Positions 8,361 through 18,590 of a DNA stretch of 64,000 bases are shown in pieces (position 1 is the first letter of the stretch; each line of letters starts with the position of its first letter). Where the stretch lies: NCBI GenBank assembly GCA_947476465.1, contig CANJQN010000011.1, forward strand, positions 41,361 through 105,360. The letters run 5' to 3'. Source of the DNA: Comamonadaceae bacterium (GTDB taxonomy: Bacteria > Pseudomonadota > Gammaproteobacteria > Burkholderiales > Burkholderiaceae_C). A program made the translations under genes and the position numbers. The notes under the pieces are model-generated. The model was not told the DNA's origin, searched no databases, and saw nothing but the letters and a program-made list of their open reading frames with translations.

Positions 8361-9860
8361 TCAGCGCAGCAGCCCTGCCAGCTTGCGAGTGATCAGTGCG
8401 CGCGACACCGGGACGCTCATGGCCACGGTCGCATACAGCACCAGCAGGACGCCGCCCAGAGCCAGGACGGCGGGCAGGCGCGCGGCCGGCAACTCGATCC
8501 CGAGTCGAAGACCCCAGACGCACAAGGCCCCAGCCGCCAGCGGCAGGAAAATGGCGTCACGGTACCAGCGCCACTTCTCACGTGGCAGCAGTCTCACGTG
8601 CATGAAATGAACCGAGATCAGCACATAGCCGGCATTGAGCGCCAGCCAAGCCCAGGCCGCACCCAGCGCGCCGAAGCGGGGAACCGACCACAGGATGGCC
8701 GGAATGATGATGACGATGGCCACCGCATTGACGCGGATCGGAAACGCCGTCCAACCGTGCGCAATCTGCGCCGTGTAGGGCACGGACATCAGGCAGTTGC
8801 ACAGCGTGCCCACCGCGAGCACTGTCAGCAGCGGCGCGACCTGGCCCGCGGTGTGCGCGTCGGCCGTCCATGCCAGCAGCAATGGCTGCGCATACGCGGC
8901 CATCAGCAGGCCCGCTGGCACGATGACCACCGCCAGCCACTGGCTGGCAGCGTGGTAGGTGGCGGCCAGGCCGTCATGCTCAGACCGGGCGATCAACTCG
9001 ATCATGCGTGGCGCCACCGCGAGTGTGATGGGCGCGGCCATGAGGTAGATGGCGCCTGTCACTGTGTTGGCGACGAGGTACCAGCCCAGGTCGTCCAGCG
9101 CCGCCAGCTTGCTCACCAGCAATTTGTCGAGCTGCATCAGGGCCGCCGACATCAGGGTGATCATGGCCATGCCGCCGGCGAATTTGCGAATCGACAGGAG
9201 GGCGCCAAGATCGAAGCGCGCGCGCGCCGGCCCGCCGGGCAGGCCGCGATAGACCTGCACCGCCAACACCGCAACACTCAACACGGACACCAGGCCCTGC
9301 CAGACAAAGAACGCGCGCACGCTCGGCTCGATCCACACCAGCACAGCCACCGCGCCGACTGAGCGCAGCGTCGCCAGCAGGGCCTGGGCGCCATTGAGCC
9401 AGACTTGCCTCTGCAGCCCGAGGAGCACCCCCCGGTACACCTCCTCCACCATCCGCGATGCGATGACCACCGACATGATTTGCACGGCCTGGACCACCGT
9501 GGGCAGCGGCAGCTGGCGGACGTTGAGCCAATGCTCGGACAAGAATGGTGCGGCCAGCCACACCAGCGCCACGACCCCGGCCGCCAGACTGCCGTAGATC
9601 ACCTCGAATGAACGCAGCAGGTTGCGCACGTGCTGCGCGCTGTTCGCGCCCGCCTGAAAGCGCGCGAACTCGCGGTGGATGGCCGGCGTCAGGCCCATGT
9701 CCAGCAGCACAAACCAGGCTTGCAGGACGGCGACGAACCCGATCAGCCCCCAGGCCTCCGGGCCCAGGTGGCGGATGTAGACCGGGATGAACGCCAACCC
9801 CATCAGACCGGTCCAGCCCTGGCCCAGGTAGTTCGCGATCGTGTTGGCGCGCAGGGACAT
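8361..9860 (-). CDS. Wzx-type polysaccharide flippase
   Basis: A polytopic inner-membrane protein of 499 residues that probably flips undecaprenyl-linked oligosaccharide to the periplasm. It starts MSLRANTIANYLGQGWTGL, matching the N-terminus of PST/MATE-like Wzx proteins, and has about 12-14 hydrophobic segments. The start at ATG 9860 was chosen because the longer upstream frame is low-complexity and overlaps the preceding gene. It follows the CmcI-like gene by 23 bases and precedes the GT2 gene, the usual operon position for a flippase. No Wzy polymerase was seen inside this operon, so polymerisation may use another locus. Confidence 0.87.
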   Translation of the reverse strand: MSLRANTIANYLGQGWTGLMGLAFIPVYIRHLGPEAWGLIGFVAVLQAWFVLLDMGLTPAIHREFARFQAGANSAQHVRNLLRSFEVIYGSLAAGVVALVWLAAPFLSEHWLNVRQLPLPTVVQAVQIMSVVIASRMVEEVYRGVLLGLQRQVWLNGAQALLATLRSVGAVAVLVWIEPSVRAFFVWQGLVSVLSVAVLAVQVYRGLPGGPARARFDLGALLSIRKFAGGMAMITLMSAALMQLDKLLVSKLAALDDLGWYLVANTVTGAIYLMAAPITLAVAPRMIELIARSEHDGLAATYHAASQWLAVVIVPAGLLMAAYAQPLLLAWTADAHTAGQVAPLLTVLAVGTLCNCLMSVPYTAQIAHGWTAFPIRVNAVAIVIIIPAILWSVPRFGALGAAWAWLALNAGYVLISVHFMHVRLLPREKWRWYRDAIFLPLAAGALCVWGLRLGIELPAARLPAVLALGGVLLVLYATVAMSVPVSRALITRKLAGLLR

Positions 9861-9883
9861 GGACACAGGCCCGGACGGCGGGA

Positions 9884-10654
9884 TCAGCGCAGGCGCTTGA
9901 GGTACCCGTGCGGCGCCACCGTGATCAGCAGCTTGTTCTCGACGCGTTGGTCGATCTGGAACTCGGGGTGGCTCTCCAGGTATTTCCACACCGCTGTCTT
10001 GGGGTTGTCGCCCGGCGCCCACGGGCGGTCGGGGTACATGTGCTTGGGCAGGTGCTCGACGATGGTGTCGAACACCACGCAGTAGCTGCCCACGCTGGTC
10101 AGCGGTGCATAGGCATCGAGTTCCGCGAGCACATGGTCATGGGTGTGATTGCTGTCCAGGCACACCAGCACGCGCGAGTAGCCGGCCGCAATCGCCCGGA
10201 CCTGCGCGACGACCTCGGGCGCGATGCTCGAGCCCTGGATCATCTGGATGCGCGAGGCCATCGGATGCGCCTCGATCGCGGCGCGGTTGTGGGCGCGGAT
10301 GTCGATGTCGATGCCCAGCACCTTGCGCCTGGACGCCCTGGGGTCGAGCACCGAGCCGGCATCGATGGCGTCGCACAGGTCGAGCATGGCCAGCATGGAC
10401 GCGCTGAACACCAGCGAGCCGCCGTGGGCGATACCAGTTTCGATGATGAGATCCGGCCGCACCTGCCAGATCAACTCCTGCATCGCGACGATGTCTTGGG
10501 GATACTGGATGATCGGCCGCCCCAGCCAGGCGAAGTTGTAGCAGTACTTGGGGTCGGTCGAGGCCAGCATGAAAGCCGCCGCGGATGCCTTCAAGGGCGC
10601 GTTGTGACCGTTCGCGTCGATGCGCGCGAGAACCTCGTTTTGAAAATCGTTCAC
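9884..10654 (-). CDS. CmcI-like cephalosporin hydroxylase / sugar O-methyltransferase family protein
   Basis: The 256-residue protein belongs to the CmcI family (PF04989), which despite its name includes rhamnosyl O-methyltransferases. The core motif DLIIETGIAHGGSLVFSASML (SAM-binding region, about residues 65-85) and CLDSNHTHDHV (about 165-175) are the hallmark stretches. Nothing suggests antibiotic synthesis: neighbours are nucleotide-sugar, flippase and transferase genes. I infer methylation of a sugar hydroxyl in the exported glycan, perhaps as a capping group. It lies 28 bases downstream of the reductase gene and 23 bases upstream of the flippase in the same operon. Confidence 0.82.
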   Translation of the reverse strand: MNDFQNEVLARIDANGHNAPLKASAAAFMLASTDPKYCYNFAWLGRPIIQYPQDIVAMQELIWQVRPDLIIETGIAHGGSLVFSASMLAMLDLCDAIDAGSVLDPRASRRKVLGIDIDIRAHNRAAIEAHPMASRIQMIQGSSIAPEVVAQVRAIAAGYSRVLVCLDSNHTHDHVLAELDAYAPLTSVGSYCVVFDTIVEHLPKHMYPDRPWAPGDNPKTAVWKYLESHPEFQIDQRVENKLLITVAPHGYLKRLR

Positions 10655-10681
10655 GGCAGACTCTTCTCGCAGATGGGTCAG

Positions 10682-11533
10682 TCAGGGGTGAAACGGATGG
10701 ACCGGGCGCCACCCCAACGAAAGAAGCTTGGCATTGTCGCCCATCAGCAAGTGAGGCTCGCCCGGCCGCTCAGCGGCCAGGTCGAGCACCGGTGCCGGAT
10801 CGGCGCCACAGGCCCGGGCGATCGAACGGACGGCCTTGGCGATCTGGATCGGCTGGCCCGAGGCGATGTTGAAGCTGCCCGCCGCCGCCTTGCACGACAG
10901 ATCGGCGAAGGCCCGGGCCACGTCTTCGACATGCAGGAAGTCGCGATAGGCGCCGGCATTCACGCCGAAGGGCGCGCGGCGACCCTGGAACACGTCGGCC
11001 AGCGCCGGGAACAGGCGCCGGCGGTCTTCGCCGGGACCGTAGGCCATGAAGATGCGGCCCCAGGCCAAGGGCACGCCGGCAGCATCGCAGATTGGCGAGA
11101 GAAGGCGCCGCGTGGCGTCCTTGGCGACACCATACAGCGTGGCAGGCACGAGGGGCGAGCTGTCCTCGCGGCAGTAGCCCACTGACCCGTCGTACTCGGC
11201 GCAGGTGCCCGCCGCCGCGACGTGCTGCCCGCCCGCCGCACAAAAGGCCTCGACCAGCCGTACGCTCGCCTCGACCCAGCGCAGGTTCAGGGGAGAGGCC
11301 CAGTACTGGCCGTGCTCGGCGTACCAGGCCATGTGAATCAGATGGGTGCACTGCGCGCGGCCGACCACGTCCGCGCAGGCATCGGCCTGCAGCAGATCGG
11401 CCTCGATGAATTCGCCTTGGAAGCCGGCCGCACGCGTGCCCCCGACCGCCACCGTGTCGATGCCGCGCAGCGCCAGCTGAGCCAGCACATGGCGCCCAAT
11501 GAATCCGCTGGCGCCCGTGAGCAGCACCCTCAT
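10682..11533 (-). CDS. NAD(P)-dependent epimerase/dehydratase, probable 4-ketoreductase of the CDP-sugar pathway
   Basis: A short-chain dehydrogenase-type sugar enzyme of 283 residues. The N-terminal Rossmann motif is TGASGFIGRHV (residues 6-16) and the catalytic YxxxK is YGVAK in the middle of the protein. Its place after rfbF, rfbG, the epimerase and the C-methyltransferase suggests that it reduces the 4-keto group of the CDP-activated sugar, as NovS or RmlD-type enzymes do in related dTDP pathways. It is 30 bases from the methyltransferase gene. The direction of reduction and final sugar stereochemistry cannot be deduced. Confidence 0.83.
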   Translation of the reverse strand: MRVLLTGASGFIGRHVLAQLALRGIDTVAVGGTRAAGFQGEFIEADLLQADACADVVGRAQCTHLIHMAWYAEHGQYWASPLNLRWVEASVRLVEAFCAAGGQHVAAAGTCAEYDGSVGYCREDSSPLVPATLYGVAKDATRRLLSPICDAAGVPLAWGRIFMAYGPGEDRRRLFPALADVFQGRRAPFGVNAGAYRDFLHVEDVARAFADLSCKAAAGSFNIASGQPIQIAKAVRSIARACGADPAPVLDLAAERPGEPHLLMGDNAKLLSLGWRPVHPFHP

Positions 11534-11563
11534 GGCCGCAGCCCCAGCGTCGATGAACGGGTC

Positions 11564-12790
11564 TCAGTCATCGACCGCCAGTTCAGGAACCGCCACGACG
11601 AAGCGGCCGCCCCAGCTGCGCACGACGGCCTGCTGCGATCGGACTTCGGACGCGATGTTCCAGGGAAGGATGAGGACAAAGTCTGGCCGCCGCTCGGACA
11701 AAGCCGAGGGTGGCAGGATGGGAACATGGCTGCCGGGCATGAACTGGCCTTGCTTGGACGGGGCGGCGTCACAGACAAAGGACAGAAGGTCGGGTTTGAC
11801 GCCCGCATAGTTCAGCAAGGTGTTGCCCTTGGCCGCCGCGCCGTACGCCGCCACACGCTGGCCGGCCCGCTTGCGCTGGATGAGGAAGTCAAGCAGGTCG
11901 TCCTTGACCCGGTCGGCGCGCGCCTGGAAGGCGGCGTAGGTGGCCAGATCGAACAGGCCGCGCCGCGCCTCCTCGGCCAGTACGGCCCGCATATTCGAGG
12001 TGCCCGTGCGCGGATCATCGGCATGCCCGCCGTGAAGACGCAGGCTGCCGCCGTGGGTCGGCAGTTCCTCGACATCCCACACGCGCAGGCCGGCCGCCTC
12101 GAAGATGCGGCACGCGACCCCCAGCGACAGATAGGAAAAGTGCTCGTGGTACACCGTGTCGAACTGAGTCTGCTCGATCAGACGCATCAGGTGCGGAAAC
12201 TCCAGGGTGATGGTGCCGCCCGGCTTGAGCGCATGGCGCAATCCGCGCGTGAAGTCGTTGATGTCGGGCACATGGGCATAGACGTTGTTGCCCACGATCA
12301 GGTCGGCCCGGCGGCCCTGCACGGCCAGGCGCCGGCCCAGGCGTTCGCCAAAGAATTCGCGCAGCACGGGAATCCCCAGACTCTGGGCGACGTCGGCGGT
12401 GCCGGTCGCCGGCTCGATGCCCAGGCACGGAATGCCGGCCGCGACGAAATTTCGCAGCAGGTAGCCGTCGTTCGATGCCACCTCGATCACCAGGCTGTCG
12501 GCGCCCAACCCCAGCTCGGTCACCATCCGCTGCGAATACCGCGCGGCGTGCGCCAGCCAGCTGCTGGAGGTGCTGGAGAAATAGGCGTAGTCGGGCTTGA
12601 AGAGTTCCTCGGCCTGGGCGTAGTCCTCGGTCTGCACCAGCCAGCAGGCCTTGCACACCTTGACCTTGAGCGGGTAGTGGGTCTCCGGACGCTGCAGGTC
12701 GCCGGCCGTGCGATAGGCGTTGGACGCGGGGGCGAACCCCAGATCCACGAAGGTGTGCGTGAGCGGGGCGCTGCAATGGCGGCAGTTCAT
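11564..12790 (-). CDS. Sugar C-methyltransferase (TylC3/NovU-like, SAM-dependent)
   Basis: This 408-residue protein has the three-part architecture of deoxysugar C-methyltransferases. A zinc-binding N-terminus starts with CRHC (residues 3-6) and a second pair CKAC near residue 47. The central SAM domain contains VIEVASNDGYLLRNF, and a C-terminal domain has AYGAAAKGNTLLNY. Such enzymes methylate a carbon next to the 4-keto group of an NDP-4-keto-6-deoxyhexose. Its start (ATG 12790) overlaps the epimerase stop by four bases. Together with rfbF and rfbG it predicts a CDP-linked branched sugar; whether methyl goes to C3 or C5 is unknown. Confidence 0.88.
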   Translation of the reverse strand: MNCRHCSAPLTHTFVDLGFAPASNAYRTAGDLQRPETHYPLKVKVCKACWLVQTEDYAQAEELFKPDYAYFSSTSSSWLAHAARYSQRMVTELGLGADSLVIEVASNDGYLLRNFVAAGIPCLGIEPATGTADVAQSLGIPVLREFFGERLGRRLAVQGRRADLIVGNNVYAHVPDINDFTRGLRHALKPGGTITLEFPHLMRLIEQTQFDTVYHEHFSYLSLGVACRIFEAAGLRVWDVEELPTHGGSLRLHGGHADDPRTGTSNMRAVLAEEARRGLFDLATYAAFQARADRVKDDLLDFLIQRKRAGQRVAAYGAAAKGNTLLNYAGVKPDLLSFVCDAAPSKQGQFMPGSHVPILPPSALSERRPDFVLILPWNIASEVRSQQAVVRSWGGRFVVAVPELAVDD

Positions 12791-13335
12791 GAGAGCAGTC
12801 CGGCGAAGTCCGGCGACAAGAGCGGGTGGGCCGCATCGCGCGGTGAGAGCACAGAGATTGGCAGCGGCCAGGCGATGGCCAGGCGCGGATCGTCATGGCG
12901 CACGCCGCCTTCTGCCTGCGGCGCGTAGAAGGCCGTGTGGAGGTAGAGCAGTTCGCTGTCGGCCTCCAACACCTGGAAGCCATGCGCGCAGCCCTGCGGA
13001 ATGACCAGCATGCGCGCGTTGTGCTGCGAAAGCTCCTGCGCATGCCACCGCAGGAAGGTGGGTGAGCCGGCGCGCAGGTCGGCCACCACGTCCCACACCC
13101 GCCCTTTGAGGCAACGCACCAGCTTCATTTCGGCATGGGGCGCGTGTTGGAAATGCAGGCCGCGCACGCAGCCGACCGCGGCCGTGCACGACTGGTTGAT
13201 CTGGACGATGCGGCCTGTGCCGATCACATCGGCGAGTTCGCGCTCGCAAAAAAGGCGAGCGAAGCTGCCACGCGCATCGCCCTGTACAGAGGTGTCGATC
13301 TGCGACACCCCCGCGATCGGCGTTGCGCTGACCAT
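12787..13335 (-). CDS. RmlC-like NDP-4-keto-6-deoxysugar epimerase (cupin)
   Basis: The protein has 182 residues, typical of dTDP-4-dehydrorhamnose 3,5-epimerases. RGLHFQ carries the catalytic histidine, EMKLVRC the substrate-binding lysine, and a tyrosine follows in YLHTAFYAPQ; the late DDPRLAIAWP stretch is also typical. Because the cluster uses CDP-glucose enzymes, I infer that it acts on a CDP-4-keto sugar, possibly at only one carbon. The start ATG 13335 overlaps the rfbG stop by one base, which rejects an in-frame ATG at 13350 inside rfbG. It in turn overlaps the methyltransferase start as ATGA. Confidence 0.9.
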   Translation of the reverse strand: MVSATPIAGVSQIDTSVQGDARGSFARLFCERELADVIGTGRIVQINQSCTAAVGCVRGLHFQHAPHAEMKLVRCLKGRVWDVVADLRAGSPTFLRWHAQELSQHNARMLVIPQGCAHGFQVLEADSELLYLHTAFYAPQAEGGVRHDDPRLAIAWPLPISVLSPRDAAHPLLSPDFAGLLS

Positions 13336-14414
13336 CACGGCTGCGCCCATTGAATGCCGCGTTGGGCGGCGGCCGCGACGTAGGCTTCGAGCTGCCGGCG
13401 ACTGATGACCTCTCCACGCTCGAGCCAGGCGCGGTACCACTCGATGGTGGCCGTGAGCGTGTCCTCGAAGCTCCAGACCGGGCGCCAATTGAGCTTACTT
13501 CGTGCCTTGCTGCTATCGAGGTACAACAAAAGCGCCTCTCGCGGTTGAGGCCGATCGGACACATGCCATCGGACCCCTGGCCATCCCTGCGCAAGCCGCG
13601 CCAGCAACTCGCCAACCGGGCGATGCCCTTCCTGCGCCGGACCGAAGTTCCATGGCTCGGCATAACCACTGCCGCCGTCAAGCAAGCGATGGCCAAGGAG
13701 CAGGTAGCCCGAGAGAGACTCCAGCACATGCTGCCACGGACGCGTACCGGCCGGTGAGCGCACTTCAAGAGATTGCGACGCTTCCAGCGCACGCACGAGG
13801 TCCGGGATCAGCCGGTCTTCGGACCAGTCGCCGCCGCCAATCACGTTCCCGGCACGCGCGGTGGCGAGCAACGGCGCGCCCGGTGTGCCAAAAAACGCGC
13901 TTCTGTAGCTGGCGGCCACGAGTTCGGCGCCCGCCTTGGACGCGCCATACGGGTCACTGCCGCCCAGGCGATCGATTTCCCGGTACCCCCACTGCCACTC
14001 CCTGTTCTCGTAGCACTTGTCGGTGGTCACAACGACGACGGCGCGCACGCTCGGGGTGCGGCGGCAGGCTTCGAGAACGTGTGCTGTCCCCATGACATTG
14101 GTGGACCAGGTTTCCAGTGGATCACGGTAGGAGCGCCGCACGAGAGACTGGGCGGCCAGGTGGAAGACAATTTCCGGCTGCGCCGCTGCAATGGCGCCGC
14201 CGATGGCCGCGGCGTCGCGGATATCGTGCCGCTCGTCATTGACGGGCAACCCCAGCAGGCTCCAGTGGTTCGGGCTGGTTTCGGGCGCCAGCGAGACACC
14301 GATGACCTTAGCACCGAGCGTGTTCAACCAGAGCGCAAGCCAACTGCCCTTGAAGCCCGTATGACCGGTGATCAACACCCGCCGATCTCGGTAGCAGTCG
14401 GAAAACAAGCTCAT
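13335..14414 (-). CDS. rfbG: CDP-glucose 4,6-dehydratase
   Basis: The enzyme turns CDP-D-glucose into CDP-4-keto-6-deoxyglucose, the entry point to CDP-deoxysugars. The 359-residue protein starts MSLFSDCYRDRRVLITG; the NAD-binding motif is TGHTGFKGSW, characteristic of this subfamily. The active-site YGASK lies in GGSDPYGASKAGAEL, and FHLAAQSLVRRSY and TTDKCYENREW are further family stretches. The start overlaps the rfbF stop (ATGA), so the two act as one unit. No rfbH-type 3-dehydratase follows, so the pathway does not look like one for 3,6-dideoxyhexoses. Confidence 0.95.
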   Translation of the reverse strand: MSLFSDCYRDRRVLITGHTGFKGSWLALWLNTLGAKVIGVSLAPETSPNHWSLLGLPVNDERHDIRDAAAIGGAIAAAQPEIVFHLAAQSLVRRSYRDPLETWSTNVMGTAHVLEACRRTPSVRAVVVVTTDKCYENREWQWGYREIDRLGGSDPYGASKAGAELVAASYRSAFFGTPGAPLLATARAGNVIGGGDWSEDRLIPDLVRALEASQSLEVRSPAGTRPWQHVLESLSGYLLLGHRLLDGGSGYAEPWNFGPAQEGHRPVGELLARLAQGWPGVRWHVSDRPQPREALLLYLDSSKARSKLNWRPVWSFEDTLTATIEWYRAWLERGEVISRRQLEAYVAAAAQRGIQWAQP

Positions 14415-15193
14415 GCCCAGGACTTCCACGGCGCCTTGCCGGTGGCCCACAACTGCTCCAGATGGTTCTTGTCGCGAAGCGTGTCCATGGGCTGCCAGAA
14501 GCCGCGGTGCTCGAAGGCTTCGAGCTGGTGGGCCGCGGCAAGGGCCTCGAGCGGGGTGGACTCCCAGGGGGTCTGGTCGTCGTCGATGAAATCGAGCACG
14601 CGCGGGCTGAGCACGAAGAACCCGCCGTTGATCCATGCGCCGTCACCCGGCGGCTTTTCCTGGAAGCCGCGAACCGCGGCGCCCTGGCGCACCAGGGCGC
14701 CATAGCGTCCGGGGGGCTGCACCGCGGTGACAGTGGCCATCTTGCCGTGGGCCCGGTGGAAGGCCAGCTGCGCGCCGATGTCCACGTCGGCAACGCCGTC
14801 GCCATAGGTGAAGCAGAAGGCCTCTTGGTCCCGCACGTAGCTGGCCACGCGCTTGAGGCGCCCGCCCGTCAGGGTGTCCTCGCCGGTGTCCACCAGCGTC
14901 ACCCGCCAGGGCTCGGCGTTGCGGTGCAGCACTTCCATGGTGTTGGTGCTCATGTCGAAGGTGACGTCGGACATGTGCAGGAAATAATTGGCGAAGTATT
15001 CCTTGATCACGTAGCCCTTGTAGCCACAGCAGATCACGAAGTCGTTCACGCCATGCGTCGAGTAGATCTTCATGATGTGCCACAGGATCGGCCGCCCACC
15101 GATGTCGATCATGGGCTTGGGCTTGAGATGGGTCTCTTCGGAGATGCGCGAGCCCAGACCGCCGGCGAGGATGACTGCTTTGATCTTGTCCAT
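14411..15193 (-). CDS. rfbF: Glucose-1-phosphate cytidylyltransferase
   Basis: It forms CDP-glucose from CTP and glucose 1-phosphate and is the first gene of the minus-strand sugar operon. The 260 residues agree with family length. The N-terminal nucleotide site AVILAGGLGSRISEET and the KPKPMIDIGGRPILWHIMK stretch mark the enzyme clearly; WINGGFFVLSPRVLDFI is the usual second signature. I chose ATG 15193 (MDKIKAV); the frame continues upstream to 15283, but that would run into the divergent glycosyltransferase gene. The operon promoter should lie in the 55-base gap up to 15249 or inside the divergent gene. Confidence 0.95.
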   Translation of the reverse strand: MDKIKAVILAGGLGSRISEETHLKPKPMIDIGGRPILWHIMKIYSTHGVNDFVICCGYKGYVIKEYFANYFLHMSDVTFDMSTNTMEVLHRNAEPWRVTLVDTGEDTLTGGRLKRVASYVRDQEAFCFTYGDGVADVDIGAQLAFHRAHGKMATVTAVQPPGRYGALVRQGAAVRGFQEKPPGDGAWINGGFFVLSPRVLDFIDDDQTPWESTPLEALAAAHQLEAFEHRGFWQPMDTLRDKNHLEQLWATGKAPWKSWA

Positions 15194-15248
15194 GTGTGGA
15201 ACGAATGGTAATGGCTTGTCCGGTGCGCGTACCATGGTTCGGGTTTCC

Positions 15249-16442
15249 ATGACCCCGAGAAAAATCCTCTTCCTCTCGCCCACCCTGCCCGCCGCGGGCC
15301 GAAGCGGCGGGCGCCAGGCCGTCTACAACCACCTGCTCGCCCTGGCGGCCAGCCCGCGGGCCATCCAATTGGATCTGGTTGCCGTCGACGTCGACGACAG
15401 CGGCGAGTCCCTCCCCGGTGAGCTGGCCGGCTTTCATGCCACCACCCTGCGGCGCGACTTCCCCGGGTGGCGCGGCCCCGGCGGCAAGTGGGCCGCCATC
15501 CGGCAACTGCTGTTCGACCCGCGACCGCGGGCCGCGGCGATGGTGGCGGGCCGCGAACCCCGGCGACAGCTGGCGCGCCGGCTGGCGACGACGCGCTACG
15601 ACGCGATCGTCGTGGACCATGCCAATGCCTGGGCCTTGCTCCAGGGCCTCAGTGGCGAGGTGCCGGTGACCTACATCGCCCACAACGTCGAGGCGGACAT
15701 CCTGCGCGACGAACTGGCCCAGACCGGCTGGCTCTCGCCGCATCGTGTGCGGCTGGCGCTCGAATGGCTCAAGACCCGGCATTACGAGGGGCAACTTCTG
15801 GCGCGCGCGAGCAAGATCGTGTGCATCTCCTCGTTTGACCGCGACACCCTGGCCCGGCGCGGCGTGCGCGGCACCCTGCTGACATGGCCCGAGCTGCCGA
15901 TGGCGCGGCCGGCCGTGGCAAGAACCTGGCGTGGCAAGCGGCTGCTGTTCGTCGGGTCGGCCGGGCATTTCCCGAACGTCGAGGCGGTGCGGTGGCTGGT
16001 CACCGAGCTGATGCCGCAATTGGCGGCGCTGTGCCCCGGCGCGGTGCTGCATGTGGCTGGCTGCTCGCGCCAGGACGTGCCGCACGCGCACGTGTCTGAC
16101 TGCGTCGTGCTGGAGGGCTTTGTTTCCCAGGCGCGGCTGGACGAACTGCATCGCCTCGCGGACCTGTTCGTCTGCCCCGTCGTGCTGGGCTCCGGCGTGA
16201 AGATCAAGGTGCTCGAAGCCGCAGCCTACGGCCTGCCGGTCGCCGCGACGCCCGAGTCGCTGCGCGGCATCGATTTTCTGAAGGATTCGGCGCTGGTCAT
16301 CGGGCGCGATCCCGCGCAAGCGGCGCGGGACATCGCCAAGGCCCTGGCGTCGCCGTCACACCTTGAGGATCTGAGCGTCAAAGGCCTGGCCGCACTGGCC
16401 AGCGAACGCCAGCGGCGCCCGCCCCTCGCAGCCATCGTCTGA
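15249..16442 (+). CDS. Glycosyltransferase, GT4 family
   Basis: A GT-B sugar transferase of 397 residues. It opens ILFLSPTLPAAGRSGGRQAVYNHL, with IAHNVEADILRDEL near residue 150, and the donor-site region GSGVKIKVLEAAAYGLPVAAT near residue 320, where the usual E of the EX7E pattern is kept (KVLEAAAYG). The start is taken at ATG 15249; ATG 15234 is possible. It reads divergently from rfbF and converges with the GST gene. It frames the CDP-sugar operon together with the GT4 gene at 6031 and probably serves the same glycan. Sugar specificity is unknown. Confidence 0.85.
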   Translation: MTPRKILFLSPTLPAAGRSGGRQAVYNHLLALAASPRAIQLDLVAVDVDDSGESLPGELAGFHATTLRRDFPGWRGPGGKWAAIRQLLFDPRPRAAAMVAGREPRRQLARRLATTRYDAIVVDHANAWALLQGLSGEVPVTYIAHNVEADILRDELAQTGWLSPHRVRLALEWLKTRHYEGQLLARASKIVCISSFDRDTLARRGVRGTLLTWPELPMARPAVARTWRGKRLLFVGSAGHFPNVEAVRWLVTELMPQLAALCPGAVLHVAGCSRQDVPHAHVSDCVVLEGFVSQARLDELHRLADLFVCPVVLGSGVKIKVLEAAAYGLPVAATPESLRGIDFLKDSALVIGRDPAQAARDIAKALASPSHLEDLSVKGLAALASERQRRPPLAAIV

Positions 16443-16464
16443 AGGTCGCCGCAAGGCGCGCAGA

Positions 16465-17079
16465 TCAGACCGGCCTGCTATCCACAAAACTCGCCCGCAG
16501 CATCAACTTGTCGTACAGCTTGGCCAGGTTGGCATGCGGGCCGCGCCAGTCGATCTCGGGGAAGCGGAAATCGAGATACCCCAGCGCGCAACCCACCGCG
16601 ACGTCGGCCAGGGTGAGGTGGATGCCGGCGCAATACGGCTTGTCGGCCAGGCCCTGGCTCATGGCGCGCAGGCTGGCGTCGGTCTTGGCCAGCTGGCGGT
16701 CGATCCAGGCTCGGCTGCGCTCGCTGTCCTTGCGGCCGTCCCAGGTGCGCTCCAGGCGCGCCAGGATCAGCGCGTCGAGCATGCCGTCGGCCAGCGCCTC
16801 CCAGGTCTTGACCTCGGCCCGCTCACGGCCCACCGAGGCAATGAGCTTGCCCACCGGGGACAGGGTGTCGAGGTATTCGACGATCACGCGCGAATCAAAC
16901 AGCGCCTCGCCGCCTTCCATGACCAGGCAGGGCACCTTGCCCAATGGGTTGGACTGCGCGATGGTCGAGTCGGCCGCCCAGACGTTCTCCAGCACGAACT
17001 GGTAGTCCAGCTTTTTCTCGGCCATGACGATGCGGACCTTGCGCACGTAGGGGCTGGTGGTGGCACCAATCAATTTCAT
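16465..17079 (-). CDS. Glutathione S-transferase family protein
   Basis: A 204-residue cytosolic protein with an N-terminal thioredoxin-like domain (MKLIGATTSPYVRKVRIVM; S9 is the likely glutathione-activating residue) and the GSH-binding NPLGKVPCLV and FDSRVIVEYL stretches. The helical C-terminal domain contains HLTLADVAVGCALGYLD, the conserved N-capping box region. It resembles the E. coli YibF-type GST of unknown substrate. It is monocistronic, converging with the GT4 gene and divergent from purB. A general detoxification or redox role is likely. Confidence 0.9.
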   Translation of the reverse strand: MKLIGATTSPYVRKVRIVMAEKKLDYQFVLENVWAADSTIAQSNPLGKVPCLVMEGGEALFDSRVIVEYLDTLSPVGKLIASVGRERAEVKTWEALADGMLDALILARLERTWDGRKDSERSRAWIDRQLAKTDASLRAMSQGLADKPYCAGIHLTLADVAVGCALGYLDFRFPEIDWRGPHANLAKLYDKLMLRASFVDSRPV

Positions 17080-17128
17080 GGGAATGCGGGCTTTCTGGTC
17101 ATTCTTGTCGTGTGGTGCTTCATTCTAG

Positions 17129-18577
<1,449 letters not shown>

Positions 18578-18590
18578 TCCGGCACCCTAC

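Noticed and set aside
10682..15193. 3,6-dideoxyhexose (abequose/tyvelose-type) pathway
   Set aside because: rfbF and rfbG are present but no rfbH-like dehydratase is seen; the next genes are an epimerase and a C-methyltransferase.
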